Of a stretch of DNA of 15,589 bases, positions 1 through 6,785 are shown one piece after another. The stretch lies in contig DKZL01000025.1 in the NCBI GenBank assembly GCA_002493635.1, positions 27,049 through 42,637 on the forward strand, written 5' to 3'. Both the position numbers and the translations under genes were made by a program. Position 1 is the first letter of the stretch, and every line of letters starts with the position of its first letter. The notes below the pieces were generated by a model. It worked only from the letters and a program-made list of their open reading frames with translations. It was not told where the DNA came from and did no database searches. This DNA is from Ruminococcaceae bacterium UBA7075 (GTDB taxonomy: Bacteria; Bacillota; Clostridia; Oscillospirales; Acutalibacteraceae).

Positions 1-51
1 TTTATATGGTGCTGTCTGCACGAATAAGTGCAGCCCACCGGCTGCTTTTTT
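1..51 (+). repeat. Structured intergenic repeat, copy 1 (5'-truncated by window edge), ending in a terminator-like hairpin
   Basis: Positions 1-33 are identical to the reverse complement of 15521-15553. Two helices are possible and share bases 30-33: CTGCAC (16-21) with GTGCAG (28-33), extended by GGTG (8-11) with CACC (36-39); or GCAGCC (30-35) with GGCTGC (40-45) and a CACC loop. The second is followed by six T residues (46-51), like an intrinsic terminator for a gene lying left of the window. Seen directly: pairing and repetition. Inferred: the terminator role. The 5' part of the unit is cut off by the window start. Confidence 0.75.
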
Positions 52-58
52 ATTTTAA

Positions 59-140
59 GAAACTGCTCGGAAACAGTCGGGCATAGAAGTGAGTTTTTAT
101 ATGGTGCTGTCTGCCCGAGTAGATGCAGCCCACCAGCTGC
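59..140 (+). repeat. Structured intergenic repeat, copy 2
   Basis: This is the most complete copy on this side; it starts 95 bp after copy 1. Its 5' portion (about 60-95, including TCGGGCATAGAAG) matches the reverse complement of the right end of the window, and its core (96-140) matches copy 1. The GGTG/CACC pairing is kept, the local CTGC/GCAG helix is shortened, and the last hairpin is 5 bp (GCAGC/GCTGC). A single-base difference from the other copies (CTGCCC for CTGCAC) creates a perfect long-range pair between TCGGGCA near 77-83 and TGCCCGA near 112-118. It is followed by an A run, not a T run, so it is not a plus-strand terminator. It abuts the nifU terminator. Confidence 0.75.
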
Positions 141-180
141 AAAAAATAAGCGACAGCATTTCATACCGATTGCTGTCGCT
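141..180 (-). terminator. Intrinsic terminator of the rnhA-nifS-nifU operon
   Basis: Perfect 10-bp stem AGCGACAGCA (149-158) with TGCTGTCGCT (171-180) and a 12-nt loop. Read on the minus strand it is followed by TATTTTTT (148 down to 141). It lies about 50 bp past the nifU stop codon. The plus-strand side (tttaaattt after 180) is also T-rich, so weak bidirectional action is possible. Confidence 0.88.
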
Positions 181-228
181 TTAAATTTAACATTTTTAAG
201 TGATACGAAAATAAAACCTCTAAGATAA

Positions 229-651
229 TTAATGACAATGGTCACATTCCGGAATGACACCGACAATAGGTTCGGGGTCGATACCCTGTTTTTTGTAGTA
301 GTCGGAGATAGCCGCCTTTATTGCCTGTTCGGCAAGTACTGAACAGTGAACCTTTACCGGTGGAAGTCCGTCAAGAGCTTCCATAACTGCCTTGTTTGTA
401 AGTTTTAAGGCGTCATTTATTGACTTGCCTTTAATCATCTCAGTTGCCATACTGCTTGTCGCAATCGCCGCACCGCATCCAAATGTTTTGAATTTAACAT
501 CTGTGATTACACTGTTTTCAACCTTGATGTACATTTTCATAATATCTCCGCATTTTGAGTTGCCCACTTCACCAATGCCGTCAGCATTTTCTATTTCACC
601 GACATTGCGCGGGTTTGCAAAATGGTCCATAACCTTTTCTGAATATGCCAT
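229..651 (-). CDS. nifU: Fe-S cluster assembly scaffold protein, IscU/NifU N-terminal type
   Basis: This 140-aa protein is the scaffold on which [2Fe-2S] and [4Fe-4S] clusters are built in the cytoplasm before transfer to apoproteins. It opens with the family signature YSEKVMDHFANPRNVG. The three cluster-ligand cysteines are at C34 (KCGD, with D36), C59 (FGCG) and C103 (VHCS), after an LPPVK motif at 96-100 that chaperone systems recognise in IscU relatives. It lacks the C-terminal NifU domain and the long zinc-binding insert of SufU. The start overlaps the nifS stop by one base (TAATG), with AGGAGG 10 nt upstream inside nifS, so translational coupling to the desulfurase is likely. The last 15 residues end in ECDHCH, an additional cysteine/histidine cluster beyond the usual scaffold core; its role is unknown. 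Function is secure from the motifs and from the adjacent nifS. Confidence 0.95.
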   Translation of the reverse strand: MAYSEKVMDHFANPRNVGEIENADGIGEVGNSKCGDIMKMYIKVENSVITDVKFKTFGCGAAIATSSMATEMIKGKSINDALKLTNKAVMEALDGLPPVKVHCSVLAEQAIKAAISDYYKKQGIDPEPIVGVIPECDHCH

Positions 652-1847
652 TATTTCATAACCTCCTGAGCTTCTTTCTTTTTTATATCTTCCCAGAGCG
701 GCGACATTGATCTTAAATAAGATACAATTTCGGGAACAATCTCAAGAATATAGTCAATGTCTTCCTCCGTGTTTTCATCCGAAAATGAAAGTCTCAAACT
801 GCCGTGTGCAATTTCGTGAGGCAGACCTATTGCCAGAAGAACATGGCTCGGGTCAAGGCTACCTGAAGTACAGGCAGAGCCTGATGACGCCTGCACACCT
901 TTGAGGTCAAGCCTTAAAAGCAGGCTTTCGCCCTCAATACCCTCAAAACACATATTAACATTGCCCGGAAGTCTGTGAATGCGGTCGCCGTTTATTCTTG
1001 AACGCTCAATTTTCAGTAAACCGTCAATAAGGCGGTCACGCATTTTTGTGAGCTTTGCATTTCGTTGTTCCATTGTATCTATCGCAATTTGCAGAGCAAC
1101 GTCAAGACCGACAATTCCTGCTACATTTTCAGTGCCTGCACGTCTGTTTCTTTCCTGTGCTCCGCCGTCTATCAGATTTTGGATTTTTACGCCACGTCTG
1201 ATATACAACAAGCCACAGCCCTTGGGTCCGTGAATTTTATGAGCGGTCATTGAAAGTAAATCAATATTCTGTTCAGCGACATTGATTTTTACATATCCTG
1301 TTGCCTGAACAGCGTCTGTATGGAACAAAACACCCTTCTTTTTGCACACGGCACCTATCTCGGAAATAGGCTGAATAGTGCCGATTTCGTTGTTTGCATA
1401 CATAATGGTAACAAGTGCCGTATCTTCTCTGATTGCATTTTCAACATCCTCAACACGCACAAGACCGTTTTCATATACATCAAGATATGTTACCTCAAAG
1501 CCCTCTTTTTCAAGAGCTGCACATGTGTGAAGAATTGCGTGATGTTCAAATTTGGAAGTAACAATGTGTTTTTTGCCGCTTGCCTTTAGTGCGTGAGCTA
1601 CACCCTTTACAGCCCAGTTGTCAGATTCACTGCCGCCGGATGTGAAGAAAATTTCGTTTGCAGATTTTGCACCGAGATTTTTTGCGATGTTCTCACGAGC
1701 TGTCTCAAGTGCTTCCTTAGCCTTGCCGCCGACACTGTAAAGGCTTGACGGATTTCCGTAAACCTCAGTCAGATAAGGCATCATTTTTTCAAGGACTTCA
1801 GGAGAGATTTTAGTAGTAGCCGAATTGTCGGCATAAATATTTCTCAT
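651..1847 (-). CDS. nifS: Cysteine desulfurase, NifS/IscS family
   Basis: A PLP-dependent class V aminotransferase-fold enzyme of 398 aa that converts L-cysteine to L-alanine and hands the persulfide sulfur to the scaffold encoded next. Visible residues: the N-terminal YADNSATT motif, SGGSESDN (70-77) for the PLP phosphate, H103, the D178-A-V-Q181 cofactor contacts, the PLP Schiff-base lysine K204 in TAHKIHGPKG, the RAGTEN substrate loop (236-241), and the catalytic cysteine C326 in SSGSACTSG. The 12-residue loop around C326 is the long form of group I (NifS/IscS) rather than the SufS type. The start has AAGGTG 7 nt upstream, 23 nt after the rnhA stop. Housekeeping IscS and nitrogen-fixation NifS cannot be told apart from sequence alone. 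No nitrogenase genes are nearby, so general Fe-S or thiolation supply is the likelier job. Confidence 0.95.
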   Translation of the reverse strand: MRNIYADNSATTKISPEVLEKMMPYLTEVYGNPSSLYSVGGKAKEALETARENIAKNLGAKSANEIFFTSGGSESDNWAVKGVAHALKASGKKHIVTSKFEHHAILHTCAALEKEGFEVTYLDVYENGLVRVEDVENAIREDTALVTIMYANNEIGTIQPISEIGAVCKKKGVLFHTDAVQATGYVKINVAEQNIDLLSMTAHKIHGPKGCGLLYIRRGVKIQNLIDGGAQERNRRAGTENVAGIVGLDVALQIAIDTMEQRNAKLTKMRDRLIDGLLKIERSRINGDRIHRLPGNVNMCFEGIEGESLLLRLDLKGVQASSGSACTSGSLDPSHVLLAIGLPHEIAHGSLRLSFSDENTEEDIDYILEIVPEIVSYLRSMSPLWEDIKKKEAQEVMK

Positions 1848-1870
1848 CTATAATCACCTTCGTATATAAC

Positions 1871-2308
1871 TTATGAATACTTGCGTGCCGCTTCAACAGC
1901 AAGACGGTCGCAGCGTTCATTTTCGGAATGTCCTGCATGACCTTTTACCCAATTTACTTCAACTTCGTGAATGTCACAAAGCTTCAGAAGTTTGTCCCAA
2001 AGTTCCGGGTTAAGAGCAGGTTCTTTTTTGTTACGCATCCAACCGTTTGACTTCCATTTTTTTGCCCATCCAAGCTTTAAAGCGTTGCACACATATTGAG
2101 AATCGCTGTAAAGCGTAACTTTGCACGGCTCTTTGAGCTTTTCAAGTGCAAAAATTACGGCAGAAAGCTCCATTCTGTTGTTGGTGGTGTTTGCTTCGCC
2201 ACCCGATAATTCCTTTTCAACACCGTTATAGCGTAAAATTGCTCCCCAGCCGCCCGGACCGGGATTTCCGCTGCATGCACCATCTGTAAAAATTTCAACC
2301 TGTTTCAA
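1871..2308 (-). CDS. rnhA: Ribonuclease HI (TTG start)
   Basis: Cytoplasmic endonuclease that cuts the RNA strand of RNA-DNA hybrids (R-loops, Okazaki primers). From the TTG start it is 145 aa and begins KQVEIFTDGACSGNPGPGGWG, almost the textbook N terminus. The catalytic set is complete: D9 (FTDG), E47 (NNRMEL), D69 (YSDSQYV), H124 (KGHAGH) and D134 (ERCDRLA), with spacing that matches E. coli D10/E48/D70/H124/D134. It includes the basic handle region WAKKWKSNGWMRNKK. I chose TTG at 2306-2308 because AGGAG sits exactly 7 nt upstream. The in-frame ATG at 2321-2323 would place that same Shine-Dalgarno sequence inside the gene and has none of its own. It is first in an operon with nifS and nifU; no functional link is known and co-transcription may be positional. 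Confidence 0.93.
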   Translation of the reverse strand: MKQVEIFTDGACSGNPGPGGWGAILRYNGVEKELSGGEANTTNNRMELSAVIFALEKLKEPCKVTLYSDSQYVCNALKLGWAKKWKSNGWMRNKKEPALNPELWDKLLKLCDIHEVEVNWVKGHAGHSENERCDRLAVEAARKYS

Positions 2309-2339
2309 GCCGATTCTCCTCATTTTATGTTCAAACTAT

Positions 2340-2368
2340 ATTATAATACGCAAAACAGCCAAATGCAA
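2340..2368 (-). promoter_or_regulatory. Proximal sigma-A-type promoter of rnhA-nifS-nifU
   Basis: On the minus strand TTGCAT (2368-2363), a 17-bp spacer and a perfect TATAAT (2345-2340). The predicted start is near 2333, giving a leader of about 25 nt before the TTG codon at 2308. Box sequences and spacing are seen directly; activity is inferred. Confidence 0.75.
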
Positions 2369-2490
2369 CCATTATTTGATTATTATTTTTCCAAAAAACG
2401 TACATAATATAAGTGCAAATCTTTTCTTTTACAAAAGCAAACAGTGTTTTGTTCTATTTGTTATGATTTCGGAAATATTATTGAATGTAT

Positions 2491-2510
2491 GATTATATGT
2501 TCATATAATC
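2491..2510. promoter_or_regulatory. 20-bp perfect inverted repeat at the +1 of the distal rnhA promoter (operator candidate)
   Basis: GATTATAT (2491-2498) and ATATAATC (2503-2510) are perfect reverse complements separated by GTTC. The predicted transcription start of the distal minus-strand promoter is about 2511, so the palindrome covers roughly +1 to +20. It could be a repressor operator or a 5'-end RNA hairpin. The arms are only A/T rich, so chance is a real alternative. Confidence 0.45.
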
Positions 2511-2517
2511 TATTTAT

Positions 2518-2546
2518 AATATACCATTAATACCTTTCTTTGTCAA
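2518..2546 (-). promoter_or_regulatory. Distal, near-consensus promoter toward rnhA
   Basis: Minus-strand TTGACA (2546-2541; perfect -35), 17-bp spacer, TATATT (2523-2518; 5 of 6). It predicts a transcript starting near 2511 with a leader of about 200 nt before rnhA. I see no terminator or convincing short ORF in that leader, so rnhA appears to have two tandem promoters about 180 bp apart. Confidence 0.7.
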
Positions 2547-2570
2547 CTGAAAATAATATTTTTTTAACTT

Positions 2571-2590
2571 ATAAAGTGATATAAAGTGAA
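2571..2590. repeat. Two tandem 10-bp repeats
   Basis: ATAAAGTGAT (2571-2580) is followed directly by ATAAAGTGAA (2581-2590). It lies between the divergent promoters, upstream of the rnjA -35 box. It could be a direct-repeat binding site or simple slippage; too short to decide. Confidence 0.4.
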
Positions 2591-2617
2591 TAATAATTAC
2601 TTTTATTTTTTGCCACC

Positions 2618-2646
2618 TTGACTAACCAATGTATTTGAGTTAAAAT
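2618..2646 (+). promoter_or_regulatory. Predicted promoter of the rnjA-to-ftsH gene run
   Basis: TTGACT (2618-2623), 17-bp spacer, TAAAAT (2641-2646), each 5 of 6 to consensus. The predicted start is near 2653, leaving a leader of about 238 nt before the rnjA GTG codon. The rest of the 2309-2890 gap holds no gene, no recognisable riboswitch and no T-box motif. The leader has a weak CTGCC/GGCAG pairing (about 2756-2796) and several small pairings only. Confidence 0.65.
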
Positions 2647-2890
2647 AATATAATGTAATATTATGGGATTGCTATACTATGCCCAGAATTTAAGTTATGT
2701 AAATTTTTATTCCGTAGGTTGCAAACGGATAAATATAAAATTTTAAATTCACTGTCTGCCGCAGTACGGTCGTGTATTTATTTTATGGCAGCAGTAGTAA
2801 AAGGAAAACCTCAAAAAACTGTTTAGGCTGATGTGCAACATAGTTATAAGGTATTCCTAAAAAAATTATTATTTTAATGGAGGTAAATTT

Positions 2891-4747
2891 GTGAGTACAG
2901 AAAATAAAATAAATTATCAATCAAGACAAAATAAGTACTCAAAGGGAAATAACAGGCAGACCTACAAGAAAAGCTCTTCTTCTGCCGCAAATGGCTCAAA
3001 GGGAAGAAACTTTAACGGCAATACGCCGAATAATTTTAAAAGGGCAAACGGAAAAAGACCTTATAAAAAACAGAACAGAGTACCAAACAAACCATCTGTC
3101 AAGATTGCTTTCCTGGGCGGATTAAATGAAATCGGTAAGAATATCACGCTGATTGAATGTGAAAACGATATTGTAATCGTTGACTGCGGTATGGCATTTC
3201 CTGACGGTGATATGCTCGGCGTAGATCTTGTAATTCCTGATTTTTCATATATAGAACAGAATTTTGATAAAGTAAAAGGTATTGTGCTTACTCACGGTCA
3301 TGAGGATCATATAGGCGGACTTCCTTTTCTTCTTTCAAAGATGAGCATTCCGATTTACGGTACACCGCTCACACTTGGTCTTGTGGGAAACAAGTTGAAG
3401 GAGCACAGTCTTCTTAATCAATCACAGCTCAATGTTGTAAATGCGGGCGACAGCATAAAACTTGGCTGTATAGATATTAAATTTATTCACGTTAATCACT
3501 CAATTCCCGACGCCGTTGCATTTGCAATTCACACACCTGCCGGTACTATTATGCATACAGGTGACTTTAAAATCGACTGCACACCAATATCGGGCGATAT
3601 GATTGACCTTTCGAGCATTGCCCGTGAGGGGGATAACGGAGTGCTTGCTCTGCTTGCAGAAAGTACAAATGCAGAGCGTTCGGGATACACTCCGACAGAG
3701 CGAATGGTTTCAGACAGTCTTGACGGACTTTTTAAAAGTGCCGAGAATTACAGAATTATAATTGCAACATTTGCATCTAATGTAAACCGTGTGCAGCAGA
3801 TTATTAACTGTGCTGCAAAATACGGCAGAAAGGTTGCTTTTTCCGGCAGAAGTATGGTTAATTATATGGATGTTGCCGGCAGACTGGGATATTTGACCAT
3901 TCCCGAGAATATTATTATAGATATAGATATGCTCGATAAATTTATGCCCGAACAGGTTGTTCTGGTAACAACAGGCAGTCAGGGCGAGCCGATGAGTGCA
4001 CTCTCCAGAATGGCTTATTCCGATCACCGTAAGGTAATGGTTGGTGAAGGAGATTTTATTATAATTTCGGCAAATCCTATTCCTGGCAATGAAAAAACAG
4101 TCGGCAATGTTGTTGACGAGTTGCTCAAAAAGGGCTGTAAGGTTATATATGAATCAATGTATGATGTTCATGTATCAGGTCATGCCTGCCAGGAGGAACT
4201 CAAAATTATGCACCGCCTTGTAAAGCCCAAGTATTTTATTCCTGTTCACGGTGAGCAAAAGCACCTCAGAAAGCATGCTGAGCTTGCTGAATTTCTGGGA
4301 ATGAGCAAGAAGAATATATTTATCGGCGATGTAGGCAGCGCAATAGAAATTAACGAAAATTATATTAAGGAGCTTGCACCCGTTCCGTCAGGCAAGGTAT
4401 TTGTTGACGGTCTCGGTGTAGGTGATGTCGGAAGTATTGTATTGCGTGACCGCAAGCATCTGGGACAAGACGGTCTTATTATCATTGTTGCATCTCTTGA
4501 TGTCTATGACGGTCATGTAATCAGCGGTCCTGACGTGGTTTCAAGAGGATTTGTATATGTCAGAGAGAGCGAGGGCTTGCTTGAAGAGGTAAGACAGCTG
4601 TCACTTGACATTCTTGAAAGCTGTGCAAACCACGGAATTCACGAATGGGGCGTAATTAAAAATAAAATCAAGGAAGATGTGTCAAAGCTGATTGGCCAGC
4701 GTACACGAAGAAGTCCTATGATTTTACCAATTTTGCAGGAGGTTTAA
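2891..4747 (+). CDS. rnjA: Ribonuclease J with a long basic N-terminal extension
   Basis: A metallo-beta-lactamase/beta-CASP ribonuclease of 618 aa with expected 5'-to-3' exonuclease and endonuclease activity in mRNA decay and rRNA/tRNA maturation. The conserved fold begins at about residue 70 (VKIAFLGGLNEIGKN). Motif 2 THGHEDH gives H135, H137, D139 and H140. H203 (VNHSIPD) and D225 (TGDFK) complete the two-metal site. The beta-CASP region includes SGHACQEEL (H431), and PVHGE (H453) completes the active site. The C-terminal domain runs from about 490 to 618. Residues 1-68 are an Asn/Gly/Lys/Arg-rich, apparently disordered extension absent from the roughly 555-aa Bacillus enzymes. The GTG start has GGAGG 7 nt upstream. 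It is first in a seven-gene run. Whether it behaves as J1 or J2 cannot be told. Confidence 0.94.
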   Translation: MSTENKINYQSRQNKYSKGNNRQTYKKSSSSAANGSKGRNFNGNTPNNFKRANGKRPYKKQNRVPNKPSVKIAFLGGLNEIGKNITLIECENDIVIVDCGMAFPDGDMLGVDLVIPDFSYIEQNFDKVKGIVLTHGHEDHIGGLPFLLSKMSIPIYGTPLTLGLVGNKLKEHSLLNQSQLNVVNAGDSIKLGCIDIKFIHVNHSIPDAVAFAIHTPAGTIMHTGDFKIDCTPISGDMIDLSSIAREGDNGVLALLAESTNAERSGYTPTERMVSDSLDGLFKSAENYRIIIATFASNVNRVQQIINCAAKYGRKVAFSGRSMVNYMDVAGRLGYLTIPENIIIDIDMLDKFMPEQVVLVTTGSQGEPMSALSRMAYSDHRKVMVGEGDFIIISANPIPGNEKTVGNVVDELLKKGCKVIYESMYDVHVSGHACQEELKIMHRLVKPKYFIPVHGEQKHLRKHAELAEFLGMSKKNIFIGDVGSAIEINENYIKELAPVPSGKVFVDGLGVGDVGSIVLRDRKHLGQDGLIIIVASLDVYDGHVISGPDVVSRGFVYVRESEGLLEEVRQLSLDILESCANHGIHEWGVIKNKIKEDVSKLIGQRTRRSPMILPILQEV

Positions 4748-4753
4748 TCCTGC

Positions 4754-4784
4754 ACGCTGTACCGCTCAGCGTTAATGTGTTTTT
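4754..4784 (+). other. Small intercistronic hairpin between rnjA and gdpP
   Basis: ACGCTG (4754-4759) pairs with CAGCGT (4767-4772) over a 7-nt loop and is followed at some distance by a TTTTT run. It resembles a weak or leaky terminator, or a processing site that would set the rnjA:gdpP ratio. The stem is short and the T run is not adjacent, so full termination is unlikely. Confidence 0.4.
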
Positions 4785-4805
4785 GCGGTAATCTGAGGTT
4801 ATGAT

Positions 4806-6755
4806 ATGAGAAAAAAGCATTGGACAGTCACACCTCTGTTTTTTATATTCGGTGTGATAATGCTGTTTATGGCGGTTGCATCACTTTCCTATAATAAAAT
4901 ATTATGTTATATTGAAATGGGTGTTTCGGTTGCGTCACTTGCCGTGGTAGCCGTGCTTCTGATACGCTTCAGAAGCTATATATCGTATGTTGTGCGCTCT
5001 TCTGCCGATAAAATTAACGGTATAGACTCGTCTTTTCTTGAAAGATACAAGTATCCGATTGCAATTGTCGGCACAAAGGGTGACATTCTCTGGTGTAATG
5101 TGCGTTTCCGCAAACAGATGAGCAATGCCAAAAATCCTGAGGGAGATAATATCAGTGCCTATCTTTCGGGTTTTGATTTTGAAAATTTTATTGTCGGCGA
5201 AGGTACTGACATTGTTCACGACGGTAAGGAATATACTGCATACTGTATAAATACGGACAACGGATATATCTGCCATTTTATTGATAATACTTATTACAAG
5301 GAAATGGTGCGTGAATACAATACATCGTTGCCTTGTGTTGCACTTATTACTTTTGACAATGCAGATGATTTTACCGAGTCGTCTGACGAAGAGCTTTCTC
5401 AGGTTACAATGTCAGTCGAAACATCTCTGCAAAAATGGGCTAATTCATATAATGCACTCTACAAAAAGATAAGCAATAACAGATATATGATTATATTCCG
5501 TGAAGCCGATGTTGAAAAAATGATTGCTTTAAAGTTTCCTGTGCTAAAGGAAATGCATGACATTGCAGCAAGACATCACACTGCTACAATATCCGTAGGA
5601 TTGTGCCGTGGTGCCAAGACTATTAAAGAAAGTGAACTTGGAGCAAGAAAAGCGCTCGAAATGGCGCTTGGCAGAGGCGGAGATCAGGTAGCAGTTATTA
5701 AAAATAATAGCTATGATTTCTTTGGAGGTACCGCAGCAGCTTCTGAAAAGCTGAGTAAGGTGCGTATGCGTGTCATAGCCAACGCAATCAGCCGTGCAGT
5801 TGCCGACTGCGACAAGGTTCTGCTTATGGGACACCGTTTTTCGGATCTTGACTGTGTTGGTTCTGCAATCGGTATGCAGTGCATTATGGAGAAATCTTTC
5901 AAGCGTTACAGTAAAATTGTCATAGACAAGGAAAATTCTATGGCAAAACAAATTATTACATATGCAGACAGCCGACTTGATAACAGTATTTTTATTTCTG
6001 CTGAGGAGGCTCTAAAAAATATAACTCCGAGAACTCTGTTGATTATTCTTGACACACACATCAAAAATTCGTTGGAAAGTGTTGAGGTATATGAAAAGTG
6101 TAGGCGTGTGATCGTAATTGACCATCACAGAAAAGCTGTGAACTATATTGATAATGCGCTTGTATTCTGTCATGAGCCGTCAGCATCCTCTGCTTCGGAA
6201 ATGTGCAGTGAGATTATAAGCTGTCTTGATGACGCACCGCTCGGTTATGTTCAGGCTGATGCGTTGCTTTCGGGTATTATGCTTGACACCAAGAATTTTG
6301 TCATCAAAACGGGCGTCCGTACCTTTGAAGCAGCGGCTTATCTGCGAAAGAAGGGTGCAAATACACTAACTGTCAGAGAAATGTTTGCAGACAGCGTTGA
6401 AACATATAAGAATAAGGTCGATATTGTTTGCAGATCAAACATATATAAAAACTGTGCCTTTTCGGTTGCCGAACAAAAGGGTAGTGAAATCCGCCTTGCG
6501 GCAGCTCAGGCGGCAGATGAAATGCTTTCCTTGCAGGGTGTTGATGCCTCATTTGTGCTCTTTGAGGACGGAGAGAAAATTAATATTTCGGCAAGAAGCT
6601 ATGGACGTATAAATGTTCAGATTATAATGGAAAAGCTTGGCGGCGGAGGTCATCAGACTATGGCGGCTGCACAGCTTTATGGCATAACAATGGAGCTTGC
6701 TTATCAGAAGCTGATGTCGGTAATTGACGAGGTTCTTGATGATGTAAGCAATTAA
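4806..6755 (+). CDS. gdpP: Membrane-bound c-di-AMP phosphodiesterase, GdpP/YybT type
   Basis: A 649-aa DHH/DHHA1 phosphodiesterase expected to hydrolyse cyclic di-AMP to pApA, setting the level of this messenger of potassium/osmotic and envelope balance. Domain order fits the family: two membrane segments (about 9-28 and 34-53), a PAS-like region (about 75-160), a degenerate GGDEF domain (about 170-300) with no intact GGDEF motif, then the DHH domain. The catalytic residues are H343, D347 and D349 (GHRFSDLDCVG), D416 (LDTH), D439-H440-H441 (VIDHH) and D494 (MLDTK). DHHA1 ends with GGGGHQ at 612-617. All expected metal ligands are present. The start has TGAGG upstream; a second ATG at 4801 is out of frame. 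It lies 58 nt after rnjA and 30 nt before rplI; the gdpP-rplI-dnaB order is widely conserved in Bacillota. Confidence 0.94.
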   Translation: MRKKHWTVTPLFFIFGVIMLFMAVASLSYNKILCYIEMGVSVASLAVVAVLLIRFRSYISYVVRSSADKINGIDSSFLERYKYPIAIVGTKGDILWCNVRFRKQMSNAKNPEGDNISAYLSGFDFENFIVGEGTDIVHDGKEYTAYCINTDNGYICHFIDNTYYKEMVREYNTSLPCVALITFDNADDFTESSDEELSQVTMSVETSLQKWANSYNALYKKISNNRYMIIFREADVEKMIALKFPVLKEMHDIAARHHTATISVGLCRGAKTIKESELGARKALEMALGRGGDQVAVIKNNSYDFFGGTAAASEKLSKVRMRVIANAISRAVADCDKVLLMGHRFSDLDCVGSAIGMQCIMEKSFKRYSKIVIDKENSMAKQIITYADSRLDNSIFISAEEALKNITPRTLLIILDTHIKNSLESVEVYEKCRRVIVIDHHRKAVNYIDNALVFCHEPSASSASEMCSEIISCLDDAPLGYVQADALLSGIMLDTKNFVIKTGVRTFEAAAYLRKKGANTLTVREMFADSVETYKNKVDIVCRSNIYKNCAFSVAEQKGSEIRLAAAQAADEMLSLQGVDASFVLFEDGEKINISARSYGRINVQIIMEKLGGGGHQTMAAAQLYGITMELAYQKLMSVIDEVLDDVSN

Positions 6756-6785
6756 TAAATGCGAAATGTGAAAGGATGAATAATA

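Noticed and set aside
1..140. CRISPR array
   Set aside because: Only two imperfect copies 95 bp apart on this side, with matching sequence continuing through what would be the spacer, so it is an interspersed repeat rather than repeat-spacer structure.
28..228. 66-codon plus-strand reading frame
   Set aside because: It runs through two copies of the non-coding repeat and the nifU terminator, has no ribosome site and no recognisable protein features.
2752..2766. CTGTCTGCCGCAGTA in the rnjA leader resembling the core of the terminal repeat
   Set aside because: The similarity is limited to about 9 contiguous bases and the flanks do not match; probably chance.
2653..2890. Riboswitch or T-box in the rnjA leader
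   Set aside because: I looked for a T-box GGGTGG-type core and for familiar aptamer motifs and found none, and there is no terminator before the start codon.
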